A program made the translations under genes and the position numbers. Positions 1-9,314 of a stretch of 64,000 nucleotides of DNA are shown here, in pieces; the stretch's first letter is position 1; the number at the start of each line of letters is the position of its first letter. Under the pieces are notes generated by a model. The model was given only the letters and a program-made list of their open reading frames with translations. It did no database searches and was not told where the DNA came from. The DNA is from Porphyromonas pasteri (GTDB taxonomy: Bacteria > Bacteroidota > Bacteroidia > Bacteroidales > Porphyromonadaceae): the NCBI RefSeq assembly GCF_014647755.1, contig NZ_BMPU01000005.1:1-64000 (forward strand). The letters are read 5' to 3'.

Positions 1-425
<425 letters not shown>

Positions 426-693
426 GCCTAACGTACTTCTAACATTGCTATCAGAAAGCACGCAGGTTGTATACTAACTTATTATATATGCTCTACGTTG
501 TTTTCTCGTTTGTTTTTATCAAGTATGTCAATGATCGCTAAGAGGGCCGCTGGTGTTAACCTTGTGACACCTCTGTAAGTCAATCATAAGTAAGTCACCT
601 TACTTATATCGTCTTCGCTAACGTCTGCCTTCCCTCTCCTCAGCTACCCTCGCTCGGGTCAGCCTTCATTCGAGGCGGTTCGTTTCTCGTTTG
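426..693 (-). other. 23S rRNA leader / spacer-like region
   Basis: This is the transcribed leader between the mapped promoter and the 23S 5' end. The complement contains a segment near 510-545 (ATTGACATACTTGATAAAAA) that resembles the end of a Bacteroidetes 16S-23S spacer. I find no tRNA cloverleaf and no 16S sequence here. Confidence 0.5.
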
Positions 694-699
694 CGGTTG

Positions 700-732
700 C
701 AAAGATAGAGCAAAAACTAAATACAAACCAAA
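700..732 (-). promoter_or_regulatory. Promoter reading into the 23S gene
   Basis: On the minus strand a -7 element TATCTTTG (700-707) lies 21 bp from a TTTG -33 element (729-732), matching the Bacteroidetes primary sigma consensus. The predicted start is near 693, about 270 nt before the 23S gene. Confidence 0.7.
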
Positions 733-954
733 TCCTACCGCAAAATATTTCTCAATACCGCCCGTTGAGTTGCATTCATTTCCCCATAAACAAGAGAGTT
801 ACAAGGGGTGAAAAAAATTTCAGATTCAGGGATGCAGTGGGAGACACATCGGGGAAAGAGCACAGGGAGTCGCTGGGATGAAGGAGTGGTTAAGCGGGAT
901 GGACACACGGACTACCCTACTTTCCCTGAATACATATAGGACAGGGGGCTATCA

Positions 955-1273
955 ACCTATATTGGTCAGCGGGTGAACCTATATAGGTCGGCGTTTCGGC
1001 CTATATAGGTTGCTTTCGTGACCTATATAGCTTCACCCACCGACCAATATAGCTTCGCACCACCCGACTAAAGGTAGCCTTCCCGCTATCCCTCCAAAGA
1101 GGGAAAAGCAACCAGTACTGGTCACCATTCCAACCACTACTGGTTACCATAAGTGACCAGTACTACTTCGCGCCGTGACCAGTACTGGTCCGACAGCCGA
1201 CCAGTACTGGTCGATTTCACCACCCAATAAATGCGCCGTCCGCCTATCACCTGTGCAAGGATAGGCGGGCGGG
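955..1273. repeat. Composite phased-palindrome element, copy 1
   Basis: Five copies of ACCTATATAGGT-like palindromes start at 955, 977, 999, 1021 and 1043 (exactly 22 bp apart). After a 68-bp step come five ACCAGTACTGGT-like palindromes at 1111, 1133, 1156, 1178 and 1200 (steps 22, 23, 22, 22). A GC-rich hairpin (1235-1273) closes the element. It is collinear without net indels, about 90% identical by eye, with 7223-7541. It lies between the 23S promoter and the susD terminator. Confidence 0.9.
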
Positions 1274-1314
1274 AAAAGAGCGACACCCCAGCTCGAAGGT
1301 CGGGCTGGGGTGTC
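1272..1314 (-). terminator. Intrinsic terminator after susD
   Basis: An 11-bp perfect stem (GACACCCCAGC at 1282-1292 with GCTGGGGTGTC at 1304-1314) is followed on the minus strand by CTCTTTT, 39 bp past the susD stop. A second GC-rich hairpin at 1235-1273 may reinforce it. Confidence 0.75.
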
Positions 1315-1352
1315 GTCGTGGAGTAGCGCTTTATAAGCTCGCGCGAGTATGC

Positions 1353-3431
1353 CTACTTGAGAGCATAGGGATTATCCGTACTCGTAGGCCAGTTGATATT
1401 CTGATAGAAGTACGTGGCATCGATCTTGTTGCCAGGAGCACAAAGCTCTAACGTCTGAATCGAGACAGGATAGAGGTAGTGAGCCTGGTAGAAGGTATAG
1501 CCATCGAACATATCATTGTTATTAGCCTTCGAGATGATCTGGTAGGGGCGGTGATATGTACTGAGACTTTTGGCAGAGATGTTAGCCTTTGAAGTCCCAT
1601 CCGAGATAATTCTCGTCTGAGTAGGATCAGGTACCAGCTCTTCCGTCTCTCTACCATCGGGGCCTGTGACCTTCACCGTCTTGGTACCCCAGAAGTAGCT
1701 ATACTCATGAATCTTCGCCCAGAAGTTCACGCCCTCGATCACATAGTTCTTGACCTGGTCCATAGCGCACCAGCGAACAAGGTCATCGTGACGCATACCT
1801 TCACCAGCGAATTCACAGCGGCGCTCACGACGGATGCTATAGAGCGTAGGATCAATGGCCTGACCCTGAGAGAAGGCCCCCCAGTCATAGGAAGCTCTAT
1901 TAACGTTGGCCTCCACTGACATATCTGTAGCATTGATCGTCGCATCGATCGTCCCAGTGATGCCAGCACGTTGGCGAAGCTGATCCCAATACTTACGAGC
2001 ATCTGCATCCAGAGTTCTATTGAGCTCATAGGAAGCTTCGATGTAGTTTAGATAAGCTTCAGATGCTCTAAGGATGGGCACACCGGAGACATCGTTCATC
2101 TCTGAGCCCTGACGCATCGAGGGGTCATAGTTGTAATACTTACGCTGAGCATACCCTGTGACATCTCTGACCTCAGGCTTGTCGATCATATTCGGACACT
2201 CATACTTTTTGACGACCTTCTTAGCATTGTCGTAGCTACGAGCATCAGACTCTGCAAAGAGGAAGAGCTGGAGACGCTCATCACGATCCTTCTTCACATT
2301 ATCGATCGTCACATCATTATAGGTAGCGGTGTTACGCTTGTAGTAAGGCAGACCATCCTTCATGAGGAAGGACTCTACGAGACCACGCGTCCAGCCAGAG
2401 TTCGTGCCTGTGACCAACTGATGGGAGACGAGGTGAAGGATTCTCTTATCCTTGCTGTACTGTCTCCACAGCAGAATCTCAGAGAAGCCATCAAGGCTTC
2501 TGGAGGCAAACATCTCATAGTAGGAATTCCAGCCACTAAAGGTAGGAAGGTCTGGATTGGTCTTGTGCGAGTTGGGGGTGAGGGATACTGCGTCAGCAAC
2601 GACCTTCGCAGAAGCCATAGCCTGCTCGAGGAAGAACTTCACCTCAGCATCCTGATCGAAGACCTTACCCTTATTCCACTCCTTGTCTTTCCCTGGCCAA
2701 GTGGCATCACCTGGTACACGTCCAGTGCCTCGGTGGTGCTTCTCGAAGGTCCCTTCGTAGAGGGCCACACGGCTCTTGAGCAGCTGAGCAGCATTCTTCG
2801 TCAGACGCTGATTAGCGGGGAAGGCTGGTCTCAGATACTTGATAGCGGAGTCCAGCTCGCTGATGATAAAGCGAGCGACCTCATTACGTGGGCGTCGCTG
2901 AGAAGCCTTCTGCAAGGTCTCCAGCTCCGTCGGGAGAGTCTGGGTGATGATGGGGAAGTCACCATAGACCTTGAGTGCCTCGAAGTAAAGCAGCGCACGA
3001 ATGGCATAGGCCTCCCCGATATAGTGATTGATATCAGTGGGGTCACCAACGATCTTACCGGCGTAGAACTTCGGCAGGACCTGCTCCATGTACCAGTTCA
3101 CATTACGGATAGAGGCGATCGAGGGCTGACCAGTGCTCTCTACCTTCCACGTAGTATTGCTGAACATCGAACGGTTAGGATTGGTCGTAGCCTGATTATC
3201 CGTACCATCATCATAGGTAGCGATCCCTGCGTGATAGCCACCGTTCCCATGTCCTGGGAAGAGGGAAGCATAGTAGTTGATCGGGAAGGTACCAAGCTGC
3301 TCAGCAGTCCCATAGTATGAATCTGGGCCTACCTGATCAAGAGGCTCCCTATCAAGAAGATTACAGGAAGAGAGAGCCAGGAGGCCAGAGGATAGGAGGA
3401 GCGCCTTCCTCCAATAGCTATGTTGTCTCAT
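1353..3431 (-). CDS. SusD/RagB-family outer-membrane lipoprotein
   Basis: This is the surface substrate-binding lid that pairs with the SusC channel encoded just upstream; in this family the lipoprotein caps the TonB-dependent barrel and captures glycans or peptides. Its 692 residues begin with a lipoprotein signal, lipobox LSSC with Cys at residue 23, followed by the NLLDREPLDQ start typical of RagB/SusD proteins. The helical tetratricopeptide-like N-terminal half and the C-terminal SusD region (RRERRCEFAGEGMRHDDLVR motif) are recognisable. It is long for the family (usually 500-600 residues). It starts 24 bp after susC and shares its operon. The substrate cannot be read from sequence, and no glycosidase or peptidase lies next to it. 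Confidence 0.93.
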   Translation of the reverse strand: MRQHSYWRKALLLSSGLLALSSCNLLDREPLDQVGPDSYYGTAEQLGTFPINYYASLFPGHGNGGYHAGIATYDDGTDNQATTNPNRSMFSNTTWKVESTGQPSIASIRNVNWYMEQVLPKFYAGKIVGDPTDINHYIGEAYAIRALLYFEALKVYGDFPIITQTLPTELETLQKASQRRPRNEVARFIISELDSAIKYLRPAFPANQRLTKNAAQLLKSRVALYEGTFEKHHRGTGRVPGDATWPGKDKEWNKGKVFDQDAEVKFFLEQAMASAKVVADAVSLTPNSHKTNPDLPTFSGWNSYYEMFASRSLDGFSEILLWRQYSKDKRILHLVSHQLVTGTNSGWTRGLVESFLMKDGLPYYKRNTATYNDVTIDNVKKDRDERLQLFLFAESDARSYDNAKKVVKKYECPNMIDKPEVRDVTGYAQRKYYNYDPSMRQGSEMNDVSGVPILRASEAYLNYIEASYELNRTLDADARKYWDQLRQRAGITGTIDATINATDMSVEANVNRASYDWGAFSQGQAIDPTLYSIRRERRCEFAGEGMRHDDLVRWCAMDQVKNYVIEGVNFWAKIHEYSYFWGTKTVKVTGPDGRETEELVPDPTQTRIISDGTSKANISAKSLSTYHRPYQIISKANNNDMFDGYTFYQAHYLYPVSIQTLELCAPGNKIDATYFYQNINWPTSTDNPYALK

Positions 3432-3455
3432 AATACTTGTTCTGTTAGATGCCGA

Positions 3456-6400
3456 TTAGATATTGACATTGAGCCCACAGGAGATCACGCGCTGCAGCGG
3501 ATAGATCTTACCTGGTCCCCAGTCACCACCAGTAGCTTCGGGGTCGAAGATCTTGGGCAGTTTGGTGAAGGTCACGAGGTTGTCAGCCGAGGTGTAGACA
3601 CGTAGGCGACTGACCCCGATCTTCTTCGTGAGAGAAGCAGGGAGGGTATAGCCCAGCTGGATATTCTTGATACGGAGATACGCCGCATTGACGACATAGC
3701 GGGACTGCGTCTGCATATTCTTGCTGCCCTTCTCGAAGAGGGGACGAGGATAGCGAGCATTCAGGTTAGCCCCATTGGGGTCACCCTCAGGTCGGAAGAA
3801 GTCCCAGTGCTCCTTGAAGCCTACAGACTGCCACTGCCCATGGCTCGTAGCACCGACAGAATAGGGCGAGTTGTCAAACCAGTCACGACGTCCAACCCCC
3901 TGAAGGAAGAAGCTAAAGTCAAGCCCCTGCCACGTAAGGTCAGCATTGAAACCAACCTTAAAGCGAGGAGCATTGTAGCCGAGGCGGCGAAGGTCTCCAT
4001 GGTCGGACAAGGTGTTAGCCCCACCATTGACGGTATCATCACCATTAAGATCCTTATACATGATGTCCCCGGCCTGCCAGTTATCACCCCATGAAGGACG
4101 GTTAGTCTTCAGGTGCTCATTCATCTCATCGTTCGTCTTAGCGATACCAGCCGTAGTATAGCCCCAGATCTCACCCATGCGACGTCCTGCGTACCAAGTG
4201 GAGAGGGATCCCGTAGGGTTGTAGTACTGCGTGACCGTCTGGATGTCATCCGAGAGGATAAAGCGCAGCCCGTAGTTCACCTTGCCTACATAGTCACGCC
4301 ACTTGAGCTCAGCTTCCCAGCCCTTAGAGACGAGGGTCGCATTATTCTCACTAGGTTGACCAGTACCGAGGGTGAAGGGCAGTGGTGAAGGAGGACCAAC
4401 CATATCGCGAGTCGTACGGTTGAAGTACTCCAGAGTACCCTGCAGTCTGTTGTTCAGAGCCGCAAAGTCCAGACCGACGTTCCAGGACTCAATGCGCTCC
4501 CAAGTGAGAGCACTTGATACAATACCAGGGGCATTAGATGTATTCAGGCGTTCGCCACCGATGAGCCAAGCTGAGTTAGCTGTCCCGACAGGCTGAGAGA
4601 GGAACCAAGGATAGAGTGCTTGCACCTCGGTATTCCCCAATGTACCCCATGACCCGCGGAGCTTAAGCATTGAGAAGGTCTTCTTGAGAGGGGAGAAGAA
4701 CTGCTCATTGGCAATATTCCAACCAGCAGAGAAGGAGGGGAAGGTAGCCCAGCGCTTATTGCCAATGAAGCGGGAGGAGCCATTGGAGCGGAGAGAGACC
4801 TCAAGGAGGTAACGCTCGTCATAAGCATAGTTCAGACGAGCGAAGCTCCCCATCGTAGCCCAATGGTTATAGCCTGAGTAGAGAGAAGGCTTGTCATTGG
4901 TAGCCGTATTGACCGTGGGGACAAGGTTCGAGATAAGATCCTTCTTGCTACCACCAAGATCATGGTAGTTATTGACTTCAAGGTCGAGACCAGCGATGAG
5001 CTTGACGTCATGCTTCTCTGCGAAGAGACGGCTATACTCGGCATAGTAGCGCCCGTTGAAGTAATTATTTCGCCAGGTGCTCTCACCGACACTCGTCTGG
5101 CCGTCGTCGCCACCCTCACGAGAGGTCAAGCGAGCAAGGCCATCCTTATCATGGCTATAGATAGCCAGGACATCCCAGTGATTGAAGTTGTAGGTAGTAT
5201 TATAGTTATTCTCAGCACGGAGGAGAAGCCCAGGCAGGGGGCGTGCTTCCAGCGTCAGCTGCTGATTGACACGGTCACGTTGGTTGCGGTCGACACCACC
5301 ATCTTGCATCTGGATCGTCTCATTACCAGGGATGAGATACCCGTGGACGTCACGCACAGGGTTAGTCGGCCAGCGGCGAGCAATATTATGGAAGAAGAGG
5401 CCCGTCATATAGCTTGGGCGGGAGTATTCTTCACGTGACCAGCGGTTGGTATAGGAGACGGTCAGCCATGGAGTGATGTCCGTGCTGAGCTTCGCAGTGA
5501 GGTTGTAGCGCTTGAAGGCATCATGTCCGTAGCGAATCAAGCCCTGCTGATCGAGTAGCGCACCACTGACGTAGTAGTTCGTCTTACCACTTCCACCAGA
5601 TATGGAGAGGTTATGCTCTTGAGAAGGAGCATTCTTACGGTACATTTCCGCGAACCAATCGGTATTTGCCCATGAGTCCGTATAGAGATTCCAAGCTCTA
5701 TCTCGCTCATTCCAGGAGGTTCCCGAGCGTAGGTCTTCTGAGATCGTACCTTGCTTGTAGGCTACGATACGCTTCATGATCTCATCGGTGAAGACCGTCC
5801 CATTCCCAGCGTTTGTACCAGCGGCATTGAAGTACTTAGCGAACTGCTCTGAGTCCATCATCTCAGGGACCTGTGTCGCAGTAGCAAAGCGGACATTGCC
5901 CGTATAGGAAACTCGGGCCCGGCCTTCACGACCGTTCTTGGTCTTGATGAGGATTACCCCGAAGGCAGCGCGAGATCCATAGATCGAGCTCGCAGAAGCA
6001 TCCTTCAGCACCGATATGCTCTCGATATCATTAGCCGACAGAGAGTTCATATCTCCCTCTGAGCCGTCGATCAGGACCAGTGGGCTTGAGTTTGACCCCG
6101 TCCCGATCGTACCCGTACCACGGATATTGAGGGCCAGGGAGCTATTGAGGGCTCCCCCAGAGTTCCCCACCGAGAGGTTCAGACCAGGGATCATCCCCTG
6201 AAGAGCCTGCCCGACATTTTGCACGGGGCGAGCAGCCAGGGACTTCGAGTCGATAGAGGAGACAGCCCCTGTGAGGTTGACCTTCTTCTGAGTACCGTAG
6301 CCGACGACAACGACCTCCTGAGCCACCTGTGCGTCATCTTCGAGGACGACGTCGATGGTCGTACGCCCCGAGACAGGCACCTCCTGCTTCTTCATCCCGA

Positions 6401-6653
6401 TGTAGGAGAAGACCAGGGTAGCATTCCGTGAGACATTCTGGAGCGTATAGTCCCCGGTAGGGGTAGTAGTGGTCCCTGCTGTTGTCCCCTTGACTCGAAT
6501 AGAGACCCCTGCTAAGGGCTCCTTCTGGGTATCCCTGACGACCCCCTTGATGGTGATCGTCCCCTGTGCCCAGGTGACAAGCGGACTACTTAGGAGCATC
6601 GCCAGGATCAGCAGTACGATCCTCGCGGTAAAGTACTTGGAGAAATACTTCAT
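3456..6653 (-). CDS. SusC/RagA-family TonB-linked outer-membrane transporter
   Basis: This TonB-dependent barrel imports oligomeric nutrients across the outer membrane with its SusD partner. The 1065-residue precursor has a signal peptide (about residues 1-30, ending near TWA), then a carboxypeptidase-D-like domain (about 33-110, starting ITIKGVVRDT and containing GVSIRVKGT). The plug follows with the SusC signature (EVVVVGYGTQKKVNLTGAVSS). The C-terminal beta-barrel ends in a short hydrophobic strand. Length fits SusC/RagA. It heads the susCD operon and is preceded by a leader of about 310 nt holding a multi-hairpin structure, and by a promoter with an 18-bp palindrome just upstream, so regulated expression is likely. 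The substrate is unknown. Confidence 0.95.
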   Translation of the reverse strand: MKYFSKYFTARIVLLILAMLLSSPLVTWAQGTITIKGVVRDTQKEPLAGVSIRVKGTTAGTTTTPTGDYTLQNVSRNATLVFSYIGMKKQEVPVSGRTTIDVVLEDDAQVAQEVVVVGYGTQKKVNLTGAVSSIDSKSLAARPVQNVGQALQGMIPGLNLSVGNSGGALNSSLALNIRGTGTIGTGSNSSPLVLIDGSEGDMNSLSANDIESISVLKDASASSIYGSRAAFGVILIKTKNGREGRARVSYTGNVRFATATQVPEMMDSEQFAKYFNAAGTNAGNGTVFTDEIMKRIVAYKQGTISEDLRSGTSWNERDRAWNLYTDSWANTDWFAEMYRKNAPSQEHNLSISGGSGKTNYYVSGALLDQQGLIRYGHDAFKRYNLTAKLSTDITPWLTVSYTNRWSREEYSRPSYMTGLFFHNIARRWPTNPVRDVHGYLIPGNETIQMQDGGVDRNQRDRVNQQLTLEARPLPGLLLRAENNYNTTYNFNHWDVLAIYSHDKDGLARLTSREGGDDGQTSVGESTWRNNYFNGRYYAEYSRLFAEKHDVKLIAGLDLEVNNYHDLGGSKKDLISNLVPTVNTATNDKPSLYSGYNHWATMGSFARLNYAYDERYLLEVSLRSNGSSRFIGNKRWATFPSFSAGWNIANEQFFSPLKKTFSMLKLRGSWGTLGNTEVQALYPWFLSQPVGTANSAWLIGGERLNTSNAPGIVSSALTWERIESWNVGLDFAALNNRLQGTLEYFNRTTRDMVGPPSPLPFTLGTGQPSENNATLVSKGWEAELKWRDYVGKVNYGLRFILSDDIQTVTQYYNPTGSLSTWYAGRRMGEIWGYTTAGIAKTNDEMNEHLKTNRPSWGDNWQAGDIMYKDLNGDDTVNGGANTLSDHGDLRRLGYNAPRFKVGFNADLTWQGLDFSFFLQGVGRRDWFDNSPYSVGATSHGQWQSVGFKEHWDFFRPEGDPNGANLNARYPRPLFEKGSKNMQTQSRYVVNAAYLRIKNIQLGYTLPASLTKKIGVSRLRVYTSADNLVTFTKLPKIFDPEATGGDWGPGKIYPLQRVISCGLNVNI

Positions 6654-6811
6654 CTTCGTAAGTTAGTGTTAGTGATACGTGTATGGATTGATTTGATTAT
6701 GCATGATCTTAAGAGGAGCGGGAGAATGGGATCGTCAAGCGGCTCGGTCTTTCACGATCCGCTCCATGATAAGTGAGCTCATTGAGAGGGCTATTCATAG
6801 TAATGTAGGAT

Positions 6812-6898
6812 ACCGAGACCACATAGCACCTATCGGCCCGATAGGTGGTAGCGGGGAGGGGCGTCACCCCGTCCTCGTTGCGAGGTAGGCGACTCGGT
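6812..6898 (-). promoter_or_regulatory. Structured RNA element in the susC leader
   Basis: A closing stem (6812-6817 with 6893-6898, ACCGAG/CTCGGT) encloses three hairpins: 6828-6836/6838-6846 (ACCTATCGG with CCGATAGGT), 6858-6861/6867-6870 (GGGG/CCCC) and 6873-6877/6881-6885 (CCTCG/CGAGG). The layout is that of a compact four-way junction within the predicted 5' UTR of susC. I could not match it to a riboswitch class. Confidence 0.45.
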
Positions 6899-6974
6899 CA
6901 AGATCTCTGATACTGATTTAATATAAAGTCTCATGTTCATGATCGGAATAGAAACTCTCTCACTCCTTCGGGGG

Positions 6975-7005
6975 CAAAGTTATGGATGAAAAGCGAGAAA
7001 ACAAG
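6975..7005 (-). promoter_or_regulatory. susCD promoter
   Basis: On the minus strand a -7 element TAACTTTG (6975-6982) lies 19 bp from a CTTG element (7002-7005), close to the Bacteroidetes consensus. The predicted start near 6968 gives a leader of about 310 nt. Confidence 0.65.
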
Positions 7006-7023
7006 CATTTATCAATGCTTACA

Positions 7024-7041
7024 CTTAATAAATTTATTAAG
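7024..7041. promoter_or_regulatory. 18-bp perfect palindrome, candidate operator for susCD
   Basis: CTTAATAAATTTATTAAG is a perfect 18-bp inverted repeat, about 20 bp upstream of the -33 element (roughly -56 to -73 from the start). The position suits an activator site. The bound protein is unknown. Confidence 0.45.
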
Positions 7042-7222
7042 TAATTCAACGCACTGAATACCACCACACTACGAGATCAAGATCTGTAACATATAGACTA
7101 CCGTATTCCGCCCCAAAGCACTTCAAACTACATTTCCCCACACGTTCCCCTCGGATTGAGTATCTGACCCTACCCCCCAAAAGCTGGGTTAGCTGTATCC
7201 ATTACCAGGGAGGGGGAAGCAA

Positions 7223-7541
7223 ACCTATATAGGTCAGCGGGTGAACCTATATAGGTCGGTGCTTCGACCTATATAGATTGCATTCGTGACCTATATAGCT
7301 TCACCCGCCGACCAATATAGCTTCACACCACCCGAGTAAAGGTAGCCTTCCGCCTATCTCGCTAAAGAGAAAAAAGCAACCAATACTGGTCACCACTCCA
7401 ACCACTACTGGTTGCTATTAGTGACCAGTACTACTTCGCCGCGTGACCAGTACTGGTCCGACCGCCGACCAGTACTGATCGTTTTCACCACCCCATAAAA
7501 GCGCCGTCCGCCTACCCCACAGAGGGGATAGGCGGACGGCG
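7223..7541. repeat. Composite phased-palindrome element, copy 2
   Basis: ACCTATATAGGT-like units start at 7223, 7245, 7267, 7289 and 7311 (all 22 bp apart). ACCAGTACTGGT-like units start at 7379, 7401, 7424, 7446 and 7468 (steps 22, 23, 22, 22). The first half folds back on itself: spacer CAGCGGGTGA matches the complement of spacer TCACCCGCCG with the flanking palindromes paired. The element ends in the ABC-F terminator hairpin. It is a direct-orientation relative of 955-1273, so the pair brackets susCD. Confidence 0.9.
7493..7541 (-). terminator. Intrinsic terminator after the ABC-F gene
   Basis: A GC-rich stem of about 16 bp (7502-7517 with 7525-7541) is followed on the minus strand by CTTTTATG, about 30 bp past the stop at 7571. 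Confidence 0.75.
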
Positions 7542-7570
7542 TGTTTGCTACCTTATATATAAGGAGGAGA

Positions 7571-9211
7571 TTAGGAGGCGGAGCGCTCCAGCTCCTTGAG
7601 GTTCTCCAGCTTCTTACGCTGCATGAATTCGTAGATACCTTCGAGGTGCTCGGTGACCTTACCACCCCCGAACTCATAGACCTTACTCACGAGGCCGTCA
7701 AGGAAGTCACGGTCGTGGGAGACGAGGATGAGCGTGCCATCATAGTTGAGGAGGGCTTGCTTGAGGACTTCCTTCGTCTTCATATCGAGGTGGTTCGTCG
7801 GTTCGTCGAGGATCAGCAGGTTGTAGGGCTCGAGGAGGAGCTTGAGGAGTGCCAAGCGCGTACGCTCACCACCGCTGAGGACCTTGACCTTCTTCGTCGA
7901 AGCTTCGCCGCCAAACATAAAGGCACCGAGGAGGTCCTTGATCTTCGTGCGAATCTCGCCCTCGGCTACATCGTCGATAGTCTGGAAGACGGTGCGCGTC
8001 TCATCCTCGATGGCTGCCTGATTCTGGGCGAAGTAGCCGATCTGCACGTTATGGCCGAGCGTGAGGACACCTTCGTGCTCCAGCTCCTTCATAATGCAGC
8101 GCACGAGGGTACTCTTCCCTTCCCCGTTCTTCCCGACGAAGGCAATCTTGTCGCCACGCTCGATCATCAGGTTGACATCCGAGAAGATACGCTTGTCGCC
8201 AAAGGTCTTGCCCACACCCTCCATCTGCACGGGATAGTTGCCTGAGCGTGGGGCGGGTGGGAAGCGGAGGCGGATAGCGGAGGTATCGATCTCATCGACC
8301 TCGACCAGCTCGAGCTTCTCGAGCATACGCACACGGCTCTGCACCTGGTTGGTCTTGGAGTACGTGCCCTTGAAGCGCTCGATGAAGTCGGTCGTCTCGG
8401 CGATGAACTTCTGCTGCTCCTCGTAGGCCTTCATCTGCTGCTCGCGGCGCTCAGCACGCAGACGCTGGTACTCGGAGTAGTTCACCTTATAGTCGTAGAG
8501 GCGGCCCATCGTGATCTCGAGGGTACGCGTGGTGATGTGGTCGACGAAGGCGCGGTCGTGGCTGATGACGACGACCGTCTGACCCGTCTCGATGAGGAAG
8601 TCTTCGAGCCACTGGATCGACTCGATGTCGAGGTGGTTCGTCGGCTCGTCGAGGAGGAGGACATCGGGCTTCTGCAGGAGGAGCTTCGCCAGCTCGATAC
8701 GCATACGCCAGCCCCCACTGAACTCGCTCGTCTGGCGCGTGAAGTCGCTTCGCTTGAAGCCAAGACCGAGGAGCGTCAGCTCGATAGCCTTGTCGTAGTT
8801 GATCTCTTCAATAGCGTAGTACTTCTCACCCAGTGCAGACACCTCCTCGATGATCGCCATATACTCAGGGCTATCGTAGTCGGTGCGGGTATTGAGGGCC
8901 TCGTTGAGCTCCTCCATACGGGCTGCCATCTGGTGGATGTTGCTGAAGGCTTGCTCAGCTTCCTCGAAGACGGTGCGCCCGTCTTCGGTGAGGAGGTGCT
9001 GGGGAAGGTAAGCTACCTGCACACCCGAGGGGACGTTGACCTTACCGCGGGTCGCCTCGCGCGTACCGCTGAGGATCTTTAGCAGGGTGCTCTTACCAGC
9101 ACCATTCTTCCCCATGAGGGCGATGCGGTCCTTGGGGTTGATGACGAAGGAAATATCTGAAAAGAGGGGTGCCCCACCGATCTCGACAGTGAGGGCATCG
9201 ACTGAAATCAT
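7571..9211 (-). CDS. ABC-F family ATP-binding protein
   Basis: ABC-F proteins are soluble twin-ATPase factors without membrane domains that act on the ribosome to relieve stalling or, in some members, protect against antibiotics. The 546 residues hold two ABC domains: first Walker A GKNGAGKST (about 34-42), signature SGGWRMRIEL and Walker B LLLDEPTNHLD; second Walker A GKNGEGKST, signature SGGERTRLAL and LILDEPTNHLD. A charged helical linker (ERREQQMKAYEEQQ region) joins them, as in the family. It lacks the long C-terminal coiled coil of Uup. The neighbours are housekeeping genes, so a general translation role is more likely than resistance. The exact subfamily is not assigned. Confidence 0.93.
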   Translation of the reverse strand: MISVDALTVEIGGAPLFSDISFVINPKDRIALMGKNGAGKSTLLKILSGTREATRGKVNVPSGVQVAYLPQHLLTEDGRTVFEEAEQAFSNIHQMAARMEELNEALNTRTDYDSPEYMAIIEEVSALGEKYYAIEEINYDKAIELTLLGLGFKRSDFTRQTSEFSGGWRMRIELAKLLLQKPDVLLLDEPTNHLDIESIQWLEDFLIETGQTVVVISHDRAFVDHITTRTLEITMGRLYDYKVNYSEYQRLRAERREQQMKAYEEQQKFIAETTDFIERFKGTYSKTNQVQSRVRMLEKLELVEVDEIDTSAIRLRFPPAPRSGNYPVQMEGVGKTFGDKRIFSDVNLMIERGDKIAFVGKNGEGKSTLVRCIMKELEHEGVLTLGHNVQIGYFAQNQAAIEDETRTVFQTIDDVAEGEIRTKIKDLLGAFMFGGEASTKKVKVLSGGERTRLALLKLLLEPYNLLILDEPTNHLDMKTKEVLKQALLNYDGTLILVSHDRDFLDGLVSKVYEFGGGKVTEHLEGIYEFMQRKKLENLKELERSAS

Positions 9212-9261
9212 ACGCTTTGCTTAGAGAATAGAAGGAGGAAAGGGGATGAGAGAGTAAAAGA

Positions 9262-9301
9262 TCCCCCTATGTCAGGTGTACGGACACCCAGCATAGGGGG
9301 A
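9262..9301 (-). terminator. Intrinsic terminator after ugd
   Basis: A 10-bp stem (TCCCCCTATG at 9262-9271 with CATAGGGGGA at 9292-9301) is followed on the minus strand by TCTTTTACT. It lies 14 bp past the ugd stop. Confidence 0.7.
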
Positions 9302-9314
9302 CGGGGCGGACAGG

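Noticed and set aside
955-1211. CRISPR array
   Set aside because: Units are 12-bp palindromes with 10-bp spacers, far shorter than CRISPR repeats and spacers, and no cas genes are in the window.
2421-3320. 299-residue plus-strand open frame over susD
   Set aside because: It is antisense to a clear SusD gene and has no recognisable motif.
6812-6898. Known riboswitch (TPP, cobalamin, FMN) before susC
   Set aside because: The diagnostic conserved cores of these classes are not present; it is reported only as a structured element.
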